Shown piece by piece: positions 45,025-53,386 of a stretch of 64,000 bases of DNA. This DNA is from Paenibacillus validus NBRC 15382 (GTDB lineage Bacteria > Bacillota > Bacilli > Paenibacillales > NBRC-103111), in NCBI RefSeq assembly GCF_004000985.1, contig NZ_BIMH01000002.1, forward strand, positions 124,001 to 188,000, given 5' to 3'. Position 1 is the first letter of the stretch. Each line of letters opens with the position of its first letter. Made by a program: the position numbers and the translations under genes. Below the pieces are notes generated by a model, which saw only the letters and a list, made by a program, of their open reading frames with translations, ran no database searches and had not been told where the DNA came from.

Positions 45025-46227
45025 GTGACACGTTGTCTGTCCGGCGCTATAGCGGCGGTCATCTTGCTTGCATCGTTAAGCGGTTCCGCCGCCAGCCCCG
45101 ACGTTCACCCGACTGCCGTCCGGCAAGCCGTTCCAAGAGCGGCGTACGAAGTACCCCGGCTGCGCTCCGGCCCTCCCTGCCCGCAGCCGGAGCAGAAAGC
45201 GTCGATCGCCGCCATCGGCGATGTCTTGATTCACCGCTCCATTTATGACGACGCCCGCACAAAGAGCGGCTTCGACTTTCGGCCGATGTTCGAGAAAGTT
45301 CGTCCTGCGCTCGCGGCGGCGGACGTGACTGTCGCCAATCAAGAGAGCATCACCGGCGGGATCGGCATCGGCTTGTCCGATTACCCGACGTTCAACAGCC
45401 CGTTCGAGACAGCCGACGCTCTCCGGGATGCCGGCGTCGATGTCGTTACGATGGCCAACAACCATACGCTCGATCGCGGCGAGAAGGCTGTGCTGCAAGC
45501 GATCGGGCACTGGCGGGACTTGCAGGTCGAGTACGCGGGAGCGAGCGAGAGCGTCAACGATCGGCGGCGTATGCGGCTCGTGAAACGGAACGGCTTGAAG
45601 CTGGCGTTTCTATCATACACCTACGGCACCAACGGCATTCCTTCACCGCCGGGCAAATCCCATCTCGTGCACCGGCTGGAGCCGGGCGTCCTGACCGCCG
45701 AAATTCGCGAAGCGAAGCGGCTGGCCGATGCCGTCGTCGTCAGCCTGCACTTCGGCGTCGAATATCAGCGGCTGCCGAACGACGAGCAGAAGCGCCTGGC
45801 CAAACTGGCCGCCGTGTCCGGCGCGGACTTGATCCTCGGCCATCATCCGCATGTGCTGCAGCCGCTCGAGTGGATCGACAACGGCCGTAACGGCGGACGA
45901 AGCCTGGTCGTCTACTCGCTCGGCAATTTTATCGCCGCTCAGAAGCAATCCGACCCGCATACGCGAATCGGCGGCATCTTGAGCGCGGACCTCCAAAAGG
46001 TACCGGGGCCGGGGCCAGAGGCCGGTTCGATAGGCAGCCGCATCGTCGTCGAGAACGTCACATTCCTGCCCACTTACATCCGCTTCAAGCGGTGGCGCGG
46101 TTATCGTGTCGTTCCGCTGGCCTCCGTGACGGAAGAGGAATTAAAGGACGCGCCCCGCGTCTTTAAAGAAGTGGCCGCCCATATGCGCCGCTGGATGCCG
46201 GACCTTACCGTCGCGGACGGGTTATAA
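45025..46227 (+). CDS. CapA-family exported protein
   Basis: A 400-residue protein with an N-terminal signal peptide (TRCLSGAIAAVILLASLSGS). It belongs to the CapA/PgsA calcineurin-like group: IAAIGDVLIHRSI (metal-binding Asp, His), VANQESITGG, VVTMANNHTLDRGEKA and DLILGHHPHVLQPLEWI (His-x-His). In capsule operons such proteins act in poly-gamma-glutamate production, but no other capsule genes are nearby, so a surface phosphodiesterase-like role is possible. The start is GTG 45025 after GGGAGG. The 150 bases upstream (44880-45024) hold no gene. Confidence 0.86.
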   Translation: MTRCLSGAIAAVILLASLSGSAASPDVHPTAVRQAVPRAAYEVPRLRSGPPCPQPEQKASIAAIGDVLIHRSIYDDARTKSGFDFRPMFEKVRPALAAADVTVANQESITGGIGIGLSDYPTFNSPFETADALRDAGVDVVTMANNHTLDRGEKAVLQAIGHWRDLQVEYAGASESVNDRRRMRLVKRNGLKLAFLSYTYGTNGIPSPPGKSHLVHRLEPGVLTAEIREAKRLADAVVVSLHFGVEYQRLPNDEQKRLAKLAAVSGADLILGHHPHVLQPLEWIDNGRNGGRSLVVYSLGNFIAAQKQSDPHTRIGGILSADLQKVPGPGPEAGSIGSRIVVENVTFLPTYIRFKRWRGYRVVPLASVTEEELKDAPRVFKEVAAHMRRWMPDLTVADGL

Positions 46228-46231
46228 ACGA

Positions 46232-46729
46232 CTATGTCGAATATTTCAAAGACAACTCATCCAACAATCGGCGAACCGTGGGGACGGTGTCTTTGTACAA
46301 AGGGCGGTAGTCGAGCGGCTCCACGAAGCTCAGGAACGTTTCGGCGATATCCCGTACCTGCCGAACGTACTCCGCCTTATCCACCGTATAAGACGCTACC
46401 CGGCGCGGGGCTCCGCCTTGCCGCTCCTCCACTTCCGTCAATTCCAGCTCCCGCTCGCTTCGGTGGATGACGACGAACGAGAACGCCCGGCATTCCGGAT
46501 CGCCGCAGCCGCAAATAAAGAACGGAACCTTCGTCCACGCGTCCACCCCGGCCCAGCGGTCCGGTTCCACGTTCTCCAAAGCGCTCAAGAGCAGGGCCGG
46601 CAGTCCGACGTCCAGACATAAAGGCTCATCGATCACGGTTTCACCGTCGATGTCGAGCCGGACGTCGGCGTGAACGATCTGCAGGCCGGCGTCAAACGAC
46701 CAGTTGCGGTAAGTTAATGAAAATGCCAT
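46232..46729 (-). CDS. Hypothetical protein with CGCGDPEC motif
   Basis: A 165-residue soluble protein. The motif FFICGCGDPECRAFSF (near residue 70), with three cysteines, could hold a zinc ion or a disulfide. Other parts are mixed alpha/beta with no family known to me. ATG 46729 follows AAAAGGAG; the extension to 46777 lies before this site. It is convergent with the CapA gene, with only four bases between stops. Confidence 0.65.
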   Translation of the reverse strand: MAFSLTYRNWSFDAGLQIVHADVRLDIDGETVIDEPLCLDVGLPALLLSALENVEPDRWAGVDAWTKVPFFICGCGDPECRAFSFVVIHRSERELELTEVEERQGGAPRRVASYTVDKAEYVRQVRDIAETFLSFVEPLDYRPLYKDTVPTVRRLLDELSLKYST

Positions 46730-46780
46730 GGCGGTTCTCCTTTTCACCCGGTGGACACATTTACCAATTTTTTTCAAAGA

Positions 46781-46807
46781 GTATAATTATTGCTTTGGTA
46801 CATACTA
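46781..46807 (+). promoter_or_regulatory. Possible forespore promoter of ssp copy 2
   Basis: GTATA (46781-46785), 15 bases, then CATACTA (46801-46807). The elements fit sigma-G, but the spacer is two or three bases short. Confidence 0.4.
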
Positions 46808-46831
46808 CCTTCAAGAACGGAGGTGATATCG

Positions 46832-47059
46832 ATGGGCGCAGGACAATCCCGCAGCAGCAACGCTTTGGTCGTACCTCAAGCTTCCCAAGCTTTGGACCAA
46901 CTGAAGTATGAAGTTGCTCAAGAGCTGGGCATCCAAATTCCTCAAGACGGGTACTATGGTTTCATGGCTACTCGCGACACCGGGGCTATTGGTGGCCACA
47001 TCACACGTCGTCTGGTTCAAATCGCCGAGCAGCAGTTGGCCGGCAAGTTCACTCGATAA
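46832..47059 (+). CDS. Alpha/beta-type small acid-soluble spore protein (copy 2)
   Basis: A 75-residue SASP nearly identical to the copy at 40092-40316. The first 42 residues are the same; the differences are Y/F and S/T changes in the middle and a different C-terminus (QQLAGKFTR instead of QAIAGQTR). The start follows ACGGAGGTG. It coats forespore DNA. Confidence 0.95.
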   Translation: MGAGQSRSSNALVVPQASQALDQLKYEVAQELGIQIPQDGYYGFMATRDTGAIGGHITRRLVQIAEQQLAGKFTR

Positions 47060-47084
47060 TGCAGTACCTCGAATACTTAACGGG

Positions 47085-47109
47085 GCGGTTCCCTCGCGGA
47101 ACCGCTTTT
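47085..47109 (+). terminator. Rho-independent terminator after ssp copy 2
   Basis: GCGGTTCC pairs with GGAACCGC, followed by TTTT. No gene is seen in 47110-47268. Confidence 0.8.
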
Positions 47110-47268
47110 CCATGTGCGGCCGCCCCGATTATCCGAGGCCGGTATTGTTTATTATAAACGATTTCCACCGCTCCCGTCTAAGCGCAGGATGGAATCCGTA
47201 AAAGTGAAATAAGCCTCCGGCATCAACGCCAAAGGCCCATCCTACTATAAATGAGGTATAAGTGCTGA

Positions 47269-47658
47269 TCAATCGGTATTGCCGTTTTTGTCGGGATTGA
47301 CAAGATTCGCCATATTATAATTCGATTCGAACGTGACGCTTGTGCATAACAAGTTTTGCCGCATCGCGAACTCGAACTGGATTTCGCCGTGCGACCATTT
47401 TTTCAGCTTTAACGACTCAAGGGCTGTCTGACGAAAGGAGTGCTGGTGGCTTTCGGTCAGTCCCCGGTCCGCTTTCTTGAGTTCGCTTCCTCTACTTTCC
47501 AAGGGAAAGTGCCTGACCCCGAACTTTCCTACCATGTTGTTGCGAATTTGCACGAATACGGTGCCCGACGTCAAATGCGCAAGCTCTTCCTTTAATTCCC
47601 GAAACACCAGGTCCAACTGCCGCGCTAACGAAACCTTCTCCAAAATCAAAAGCATCAT
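47269..47658 (-). CDS. Hypothetical conserved-looking protein, 129 residues
   Basis: A small soluble protein. It starts with a helical LEKVSLARQLDLVFRELKEE, followed by strands (GTVFVQIRNNMVGKFGVRHF) and another helical part. No family is recognised. ATG 47658, the next ATG, or TTG 47649 (better spaced after AGAAGGG) could be the start. Genes of this form appear in Paenibacillus, from general memory. The 235 bases between it and the chemoreceptor gene carry promoters for both but no gene. Confidence 0.6.
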   Translation of the reverse strand: MMLLILEKVSLARQLDLVFRELKEELAHLTSGTVFVQIRNNMVGKFGVRHFPLESRGSELKKADRGLTESHQHSFRQTALESLKLKKWSHGEIQFEFAMRQNLLCTSVTFESNYNMANLVNPDKNGNTD

Positions 47659-47894
47659 CCCTTCTTTTTGAATTAATGGAATATTATGTATATCCTGATG
47701 TAGCCCTATTATAGGACAATAAAATCAAAATATCAACAAAAATTCACTTTTTTCGCTATGCATGTAGGCCTATCGAAACCCCTTTCTTCCAACCCTATAG
47801 ACCAAAACTTACAAGCAGTGGTATAATTGCCCGTAGGATTAATCGCCTTGTATGAGTCGTTGATCCCAGAACAGATTGAAGGGGTCGTTCGGGT

Positions 47895-49154
47895 ATGAAC
47901 AGATTTTCAGGCTTATCGTTTAAGAACAAGCTCCAGCTTGGGTGCTACGCCATCGTTGCCGTTTACTCCATCGCTATGCTGTTTTTCATTTTTCAATCCT
48001 CGTCAAGTATGCTCTGGGGGCTTATTTTACTATTTCTGCTGGCCGGGTTAAGTTTTCCTTTTATCCGATTCCTGGAAAGAACGCTTACAGAACCGATCAG
48101 CGATATTTCCCGCGCCGCGATTAGCATCTCCAAGGGCGACTTCACGTCGAAAATTCACATTCAATCGAACGATGCGCTGGGCGAGCTGGCGAATTCGTTC
48201 AACCGGATGACGGAGAAGCTGCGCGAAATTTTGAAGGATACCGGTAAAGCGTCGAAACACGTGTCGGATTCCAGCCGGGACATCTTTTACAAGAATGAGA
48301 AAATGAAAGCGGTGCTCGAAGAAGCCGCGATCGCAGCCAACGAGCTTGCAGCCGGGGCCAATCAAATTTCCGAGGAAATCAGTGAGGTTTCTGCCGCCAC
48401 GAAGGACATCGAGCATAAAGTAACCAGCTACACGGAATCGACGCGGGAAATGAATGCGCGCTCCGGCCAAATGCTGGAGCTGGTCAATAAAGGTCTGCAA
48501 TCCGTCGAAACGCAAAGCGACGGCGTCCGCAAGAACGTCGAAGCGACCGCCAACGTCTCGAACACGATCAACTCGCTGGCCGAGCTGACGAAAGGAATTT
48601 CCACCATCACCGCGTCCATTTCGGAAATCGCCGAGCAGACGAACCTGCTGTCCTTGAACGCCTCTATTGAAGCGGCACGGGCAGGCGAGCATGGCAGAGG
48701 CTTCGCCGTCGTCGCCCAAGAAGTCCGGAAGCTTGCCGAAGAGTCGACGACCTCGACCCAAGAGGTGTTCGGCTTGGTGCGCAGCATTGAGCAAGGCATC
48801 CAGGAAGCGCTCTCGTCCATGGCGCAAAACGAAAAGATCGTGCAAGAGCAAACCCAGCTGATTTCCGAGACGGAAACGGTATTCGGAGAAATCGTAAGCA
48901 GCGTATCCTTCATCAGCGAGCAAATTTCAAAGTTCGCGCGCGAAAGCGAGCAGATGCTGGCCGGCGCCCAACAAATCTCGGCGACGATGGAGAACATATC
49001 GGCAATCACGGAGCAATCCGCCGCCGGGACGGAGCAAGTGTCCGCCTCCATGAAGGATCAGATCGGCGCCGTGCAAGCCATCGTGGCCCAGTCGGAAGAA
49101 ATGACACGGCTGGTGACGCAGCTGCAGCTCACGATGAGCATCTTCAAGCTCTAG
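47895..49154 (+). CDS. Methyl-accepting chemotaxis-type protein without outer sensor domain
   Basis: A 419-residue protein. Two hydrophobic segments (about residues 14-35 and 40-58) are separated by only a few residues, so there is no external ligand domain. A HAMP domain follows ([20 protein letters not shown]...), then a long coiled coil with the signalling hairpin tip [41 protein letters not shown]. It should signal to CheA/CheW from the membrane or sense internal cues. A TATAAT -10 box lies at 47821. No flagellar or che genes are nearby. Confidence 0.9.
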   Translation: MNRFSGLSFKNKLQLGCYAIVAVYSIAMLFFIFQSSSSMLWGLILLFLLAGLSFPFIRFLERTLTEPISDISRAAISISKGDFTSKIHIQSNDALGELANSFNRMTEKLREILKDTGKASKHVSDSSRDIFYKNEKMKAVLEEAAIAANELAAGANQISEEISEVSAATKDIEHKVTSYTESTREMNARSGQMLELVNKGLQSVETQSDGVRKNVEATANVSNTINSLAELTKGISTITASISEIAEQTNLLSLNASIEAARAGEHGRGFAVVAQEVRKLAEESTTSTQEVFGLVRSIEQGIQEALSSMAQNEKIVQEQTQLISETETVFGEIVSSVSFISEQISKFARESEQMLAGAQQISATMENISAITEQSAAGTEQVSASMKDQIGAVQAIVAQSEEMTRLVTQLQLTMSIFKL

Positions 49155-49174
49155 TACATAAGAAACGGCCATGT

Positions 49175-49226
49175 GAAAGAGGCTGACCCCCGCAGATTAT
49201 CATCTGCCGCAGGGTCAGCCTCTTTC
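49175..49226. terminator. Bidirectional terminator between the chemoreceptor and pepF genes
   Basis: GAAAGAGGCTGACCC pairs perfectly with GGGTCAGCCTCTTTC; an inner GCAGA/TCTGC stem adds to it. Confidence 0.88.
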
Positions 49227-49252
49227 CTTGTACACCGAACGGTCGAACGGTC

Positions 49253-51043
49253 TTATTCCGTCAAGCGCAGAAATTCATGCACGTCGGCGACCGACAGATC
49301 CAGCGCCTGCTGCCAGAAGTCCGGCTTCGTCAGGTCGACGCCCAAATGTTTACGCGCCAGCTCTTCCACGGTCATCCGGCCGGTATCGCGCAGGAGCGCC
49401 ACATACTGGTCCTCGAACGCAGCTCCCCGGCGGAGCGCCTCGGCGTACAAGCCGGTGCTGAACATATAACCGAACGTATACGGGAAATTGTAGAACGGTA
49501 CCTCGGTGATGTAAAAATGCAGCTTCGACGCCCAAAAATGAGGATGATATTCCTCGAGTGCCTCACAAAACGCCTGCTTCTGCGCCGCCGTCATCAGCTC
49601 GTTCAAGCGCTCGATCCCGACCAGCCCCCGGCGCCGCTCCTCGTAGAAATTCGTCTCGAATATAAATCGCGCATGGATGTTCATATAGAACGCGACGGAA
49701 CGCTGTATTTTATCCTCCAGCAACGTAATCCGCTCAGCCTCGCTTGACGCGGCCTTCACCGCCGCATCGGCGACGACCATCTCCGCGAACGTCGAGGCCG
49801 TCTCGGCCACGTTCATCGCGTACTCCTGTGCAAGCGCCGGCAAATCGTTCATGACGTGCTGGTGGTACCCGTGGCCCAGCTCATGCGCCAGCGTCGCCAC
49901 ATTGGAGGCCGTGCCGGCGTAAGTCATGAAGATCCGGGTTTCTTCGGCGATCGGGAACGACGTACAAAACCCGCCCGGCCGCTTGCCGGGACGATCCTCC
50001 GCTTCGATCCAGCGGTTCTCGAACGCCCTCTCCGCAAAATCAGCCATCCGCGGGCTGAAGCGGCGGAACTGCTCGACGATCAGCTGGGCGCCTTCATCAT
50101 AGCTGAACTCCAGGCTGCCTTCGCCGACTGGCGCGTCGACATCGTACCAGCTCAGCTTCGGAATGCCGAGCAGCTTCGCTTTCCGCTCCAGATAACGGAC
50201 GAAGATATCTTTACCGCCCTCGATGACGCCCCACATCGCATCGAGCGTTTCCTTCGTCATCCGGTTGATCGCAAGCGGCTCCTTGTGAATGTCCTTCCAG
50301 CCTCGGCGCTCGTACAGCTTCAGCCGGAACCCGCCCAAATGGTTCAGCGCGTCGGCGCAATAATCCGCATGCTCGGCCCACTGCTCCTCCCATGAACGGA
50401 ACAGCTTCTGCCGCACCTTCCGGTCGGGGCTGTGCATCCGGTTGGCCGCCTGACCGGCCGACAGCTGAAGCACTTCGCCGTTCTCCTCATACGGAACGCG
50501 GAACTTGCTGACGGTCGTGTTATACGACTCGCCCCAGCCGTGATACCCGTCAACGGCCAAATCGTTGACAAGCGCCTCCTGCTCCGGCGGCAGCTTGTCG
50601 GCCGCAAGCAGCTTGCGCTCTACGAGCGGGTAACGGATTTCCGCCGTTTCCGGATGCGCCAGCAATGCCTGCCAGGCCTCCTCCCCTATACGCGTCAGCA
50701 GGTCGTCGAAATGCGTTTGCGCGGTGGCGTACTCCGCCCCAATCGCCTTCACTTTACCTGCCAGCATGACGGCCGTCTTATCGTTCTGGTTAGCGGCGGC
50801 CAAGCAGGCCGTGAACGAGTCCGCTTCGCGCAATGCGAGCGCCGCTTTCTGCAGCAGCGCAAGCGTCGGCAGCAGCGCCGTCGCTTCCTCGGCCGTGTTC
50901 GGCACGCGCAGCTCCTTCAGCGCGGTACGCAGCGCCGCGATATTCGTCTCCAGCTGACGCAGAAAGCGGGCAAACGCCTCCGATTGACTGCCTCCGGCAA
51001 AAAAACGCTCCAAATCCCAGGTTTGAGGCAAAGGACTTTGCAT
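49253..51043 (-). CDS. pepF: M3-family oligoendopeptidase F
   Basis: A 596-residue zinc metallopeptidase. The catalytic motif HELGHGYHQ (HExxH type with Glu as base) lies near residue 395 and the third ligand Glu in the ETASTFAEMVV stretch. N-terminal parts fit the PepF family. It cleaves short peptides in the cytosol. ATG 51043 follows GGAAGGTG; a GTG at 51058 is an alternative. The gene stands alone. Confidence 0.93.
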   Translation of the reverse strand: MQSPLPQTWDLERFFAGGSQSEAFARFLRQLETNIAALRTALKELRVPNTAEEATALLPTLALLQKAALALREADSFTACLAAANQNDKTAVMLAGKVKAIGAEYATAQTHFDDLLTRIGEEAWQALLAHPETAEIRYPLVERKLLAADKLPPEQEALVNDLAVDGYHGWGESYNTTVSKFRVPYEENGEVLQLSAGQAANRMHSPDRKVRQKLFRSWEEQWAEHADYCADALNHLGGFRLKLYERRGWKDIHKEPLAINRMTKETLDAMWGVIEGGKDIFVRYLERKAKLLGIPKLSWYDVDAPVGEGSLEFSYDEGAQLIVEQFRRFSPRMADFAERAFENRWIEAEDRPGKRPGGFCTSFPIAEETRIFMTYAGTASNVATLAHELGHGYHQHVMNDLPALAQEYAMNVAETASTFAEMVVADAAVKAASSEAERITLLEDKIQRSVAFYMNIHARFIFETNFYEERRRGLVGIERLNELMTAAQKQAFCEALEEYHPHFWASKLHFYITEVPFYNFPYTFGYMFSTGLYAEALRRGAAFEDQYVALLRDTGRMTVEELARKHLGVDLTKPDFWQQALDLSVADVHEFLRLTE

Positions 51044-51253
51044 GAGTGAACACCGCACCTTCCAATAAGGGATATACTTCTTTTTCCATTAAACCATAAT
51101 TTGACGTCCAGCCCAAATGGAGCTCTATTGTTCGGACGGGTGCGTCAAGAGGCGCAGGCCCCCGCCCTTCCGGGATGGTTTCTTGTTGAATGCAGGTCCT
51201 GGATATGTTTAAATGGAGACTATAGATGTACGAATGGGAGTTGATTTCGGAAG

Positions 51254-51445
51254 ATGAGACCGCTGCAAATTTCTCCGGAAACGGCACAAAAGCTGGCCAA
51301 ACAGTTGAACGTGCCGCTGGAGCACCTGATGCATATGCCGCAGCATATTTTGCTGCAAAAGCTGGCCGAGCTGGCCAAATCTGCGGAAGCGGATAGCAAA
51401 ACCGGCACCGCCGCCGAAGCTCAAGAAAAGCCGAAATCGGAGTAA
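51254..51445 (+). CDS. yycC: YycC-like small protein
   Basis: A 63-residue protein. MRPLQISPETAQKLAKQLN, then VPLEHLMHMPQHILLQKLAEL, matches the short B. subtilis YycC family as I recall it; the tail of about 20 residues is Ala/Lys/Glu-rich. The function is unknown. It lies ten bases before another small gene and is probably co-transcribed with it. Confidence 0.8.
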   Translation: MRPLQISPETAQKLAKQLNVPLEHLMHMPQHILLQKLAELAKSAEADSKTGTAAEAQEKPKSE

Positions 51446-51454
51446 CCGAAAACG

Positions 51455-51709
51455 ATGATACCTTTCGAAAATACATGGCCTTACGACCGGTTCGGTCAGG
51501 ACATCTACGTGCAAAACTGCCCGTTCTGCCAAGCGGAGAACGTCCTGCTGCCGCTTAAAGCGAGGGACATGCAGGAGCTTCAAGACCGCGTCAAGAAGCT
51601 GCTCGTATTCCCCTGCTGCCGCAATCGGCTGACACTCGTCGATGCCGATTCGGACTATTTGCTGGCGAGCCGGCCGCTTCGCCGCGGCGACCGCTCGAAA
51701 TCGACATAA
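51455..51709 (+). CDS. Small cysteine-motif protein
   Basis: An 84-residue soluble protein with CPFC near residue 22 and FPCCRNR near residue 53. The four cysteines could form a zinc site. The family is not named with confidence; the form is common in Bacillales. It follows the YycC-like gene. GGAG in the end of that gene lies 12 bases before the ATG. Confidence 0.68.
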   Translation: MIPFENTWPYDRFGQDIYVQNCPFCQAENVLLPLKARDMQELQDRVKKLLVFPCCRNRLTLVDADSDYLLASRPLRRGDRSKST

Positions 51710-51749
51710 CAGCAGACAAGCGGGCGCTAATTCCTGCAAATGGCATAAC

Positions 51750-51816
51750 AAAACGCTTAAAGCAAATTCGTTTCCCGCCTCCCCGGCCCGGCAGCGAATT
51801 CCCTTTAAGCGTTTGT
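51750..51816. terminator. Bidirectional terminator between convergent genes
   Basis: AAACGCTTAAAG pairs with CTTTAAGCGTTT, extended inside by ATTCG/CGAAT. Confidence 0.75.
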
Positions 51817-51842
51817 TTGTTAGTGCAGCTTACATACGGAGT

Positions 51843-52541
51843 CTATAATTCTTGGACATCTTCTTCCAGCTGAAGCTTTTGCTCCTGCATTTCCTCCCGT
51901 ACGGCCTGCCACTGCTCCCGGCAAGCCCGAATCATGCCGGCATCCATAATCTGTTTGTCGTTCACGACGCGTGCGAACCACTTGACCGCTTGATTGAAAT
52001 TTTTCAAGCGCCGATGCAGCTCTCCGATTAAATACATGAGCCTGGCGTTGTTCATCTCGGAAGCTTCCGTCTCAAACGTCCGGATATACTCCTCAAGCGC
52101 GTATTGAAGGAACCGTTTCTCCTGCTCCTCGTTTCCCTGATGCCGATACAACCAGGCAATATGGTGGAGCAATGAGGCGGTGACCCGCCCTTTTTCATTC
52201 ACCGCCTGCGCGCATACGAGCGCCAGCTTAAAAGCATATAATGCATCATCCCATTGACGTTCGCCGCCGCAGTCTTTGTACGACCACTTGGCGCCGATCT
52301 TCTCCTTAAAAGCGTTCTTCTGCTGAAGCGTGAGGTGCTCCTTCGAATTTTCGGTGCCGGCGAAGCCGCAAAACGGACAAATCCGCACGACGTAATAATC
52401 GGGATTCAGATCTTTATAATGCAGGCAAAAGTCCGTGTCGGACTTGATCGACTTCTTGAAGCTCGGCCTTACCCGAGACGTTCTGAATTCCGCATCGCAC
52501 TGGGGGCATTGGACTTTTGCTTGGAATAGAGGCTCCATCAT
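51843..52541 (-). CDS. DUF2225 family protein
   Basis: A 232-residue soluble protein. Zinc-ribbon-like cysteine pairs VQCPQCDAEF and RICPFCGFAG lie in the first 65 residues; the rest is helical, TPR-like (KLALVCAQAVNEKGRVTASLL, LMYLIGELHRRLKNFNQAVKW). Both are family features of DUF2225. Function unknown. The ATG at 52541 follows AAAGGAA at nine bases; GTG 52550 is too near it. Confidence 0.85.
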   Translation of the reverse strand: MMEPLFQAKVQCPQCDAEFRTSRVRPSFKKSIKSDTDFCLHYKDLNPDYYVVRICPFCGFAGTENSKEHLTLQQKNAFKEKIGAKWSYKDCGGERQWDDALYAFKLALVCAQAVNEKGRVTASLLHHIAWLYRHQGNEEQEKRFLQYALEEYIRTFETEASEMNNARLMYLIGELHRRLKNFNQAVKWFARVVNDKQIMDAGMIRACREQWQAVREEMQEQKLQLEEDVQEL

Positions 52542-52573
52542 TTCATACACTTCCTTTAATCGGCATATGACAT

Positions 52574-52957
52574 TCAGCTGTTCACAAAATGATAGGCAGG
52601 CCCCTTCAGCCGTTCCAGCACGGCGCGCCGCAGCTGCGGCTCCATGCCGGTTTCTTCAAGCGCTAACGCCATGCAGCCGAGCCACGCTTCCGCTCGCTCT
52701 TCGGTAATGGGGAAAGGGAGGTGGCGGGCGCGCATCATCGGATGGCCGTATTGTTCCGAATACAGCGGCGGTCCACCGAAAAATTGACTTAAAAATAAAG
52801 TTTGCCTCTCCATCACCGGCCTAATATTGTCAGGAAATAACGGGCCGATCAGCGGGTGGGCCTGAACCTTTGGATAGAAGGCTTCGACGATTCGGCGAAT
52901 GCCTTCCACCCCGCCCATCGCTTCATATATCGTCATCGATTCTCGTTCATGCGTCAA
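52574..52957 (-). CDS. Truncated hemoglobin (group II type)
   Basis: A 127-residue truncated globin. TIYEAMGGVEGIRRIVEAFYPKV fits helix B, including the Tyr; the proximal His lies in the HPMMRARHLPFPI stretch (group II pattern) and a Trp (AEAWLGCM) sits at the G8 position of group II. It binds heme and oxygen or nitric oxide species in the cytosol. TTG 52957 is the start because AAGGAG lies nine bases before. A longer frame to 53002 lacks such a site. Confidence 0.88.
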   Translation of the reverse strand: MTHERESMTIYEAMGGVEGIRRIVEAFYPKVQAHPLIGPLFPDNIRPVMERQTLFLSQFFGGPPLYSEQYGHPMMRARHLPFPITEERAEAWLGCMALALEETGMEPQLRRAVLERLKGPAYHFVNS

Positions 52958-53033
52958 AGCAATCAGCTCCTTAACCCTAAGATAATCGGCGGCACCGGCC
53001 ATGTCTTACAAAGGGGGCGCGATGTCAGTCAAC

Positions 53034-53066
53034 AAAAAAAGATGCTAATGCATGCGCTTTAGCATC
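53034..53066 (-). terminator. Terminator after the 29-residue membrane peptide gene
   Basis: On the minus strand GATGCTAAAGC and GCATTAGCATC pair and are followed by seven T residues. Confidence 0.75.
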
Positions 53067-53128
53067 GTCATTCGAATCCTATCCCACTCGGCGCGTTGAC
53101 CGGTAAACACAGCAACGGCCGTTTCAAC

Positions 53129-53218
53129 TTAGGCGTCTTCTTCACCAGAGGTCATTAAGGTCTCCCTGATGACATATACAAATGCACATACGAGAATTCC
53201 AGCAATAACGCCCATCAT
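53129..53218 (-). CDS. Tiny single-helix membrane peptide, 29 residues
   Basis: From ATG 53218 (GGGAG eight bases before) a 29-residue peptide reads as one hydrophobic helix (MMGVIAGILVCAFVYVIRET) and a short acidic tail. A -10-like TACAAT lies just upstream, and a terminator follows. An in-frame extension to 53335 would pass these signals and is less likely. No function is known. Confidence 0.5.
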   Translation of the reverse strand: MMGVIAGILVCAFVYVIRETLMTSGEEDA

Positions 53219-53386
53219 AAGGATCACTCCCATTCTCATATTAGTACCATTGTACCATAAAAAAAATAAACAAACAGCATTTTTGAAAGCACTCTCTTTA
53301 ATTTTTGCATGCCTATATCTTCCATTCAGGAGCATGTCTCCGGGAAGCTCATCATATACCAGAATGACAGGCTCTTTGGAGAGGAA

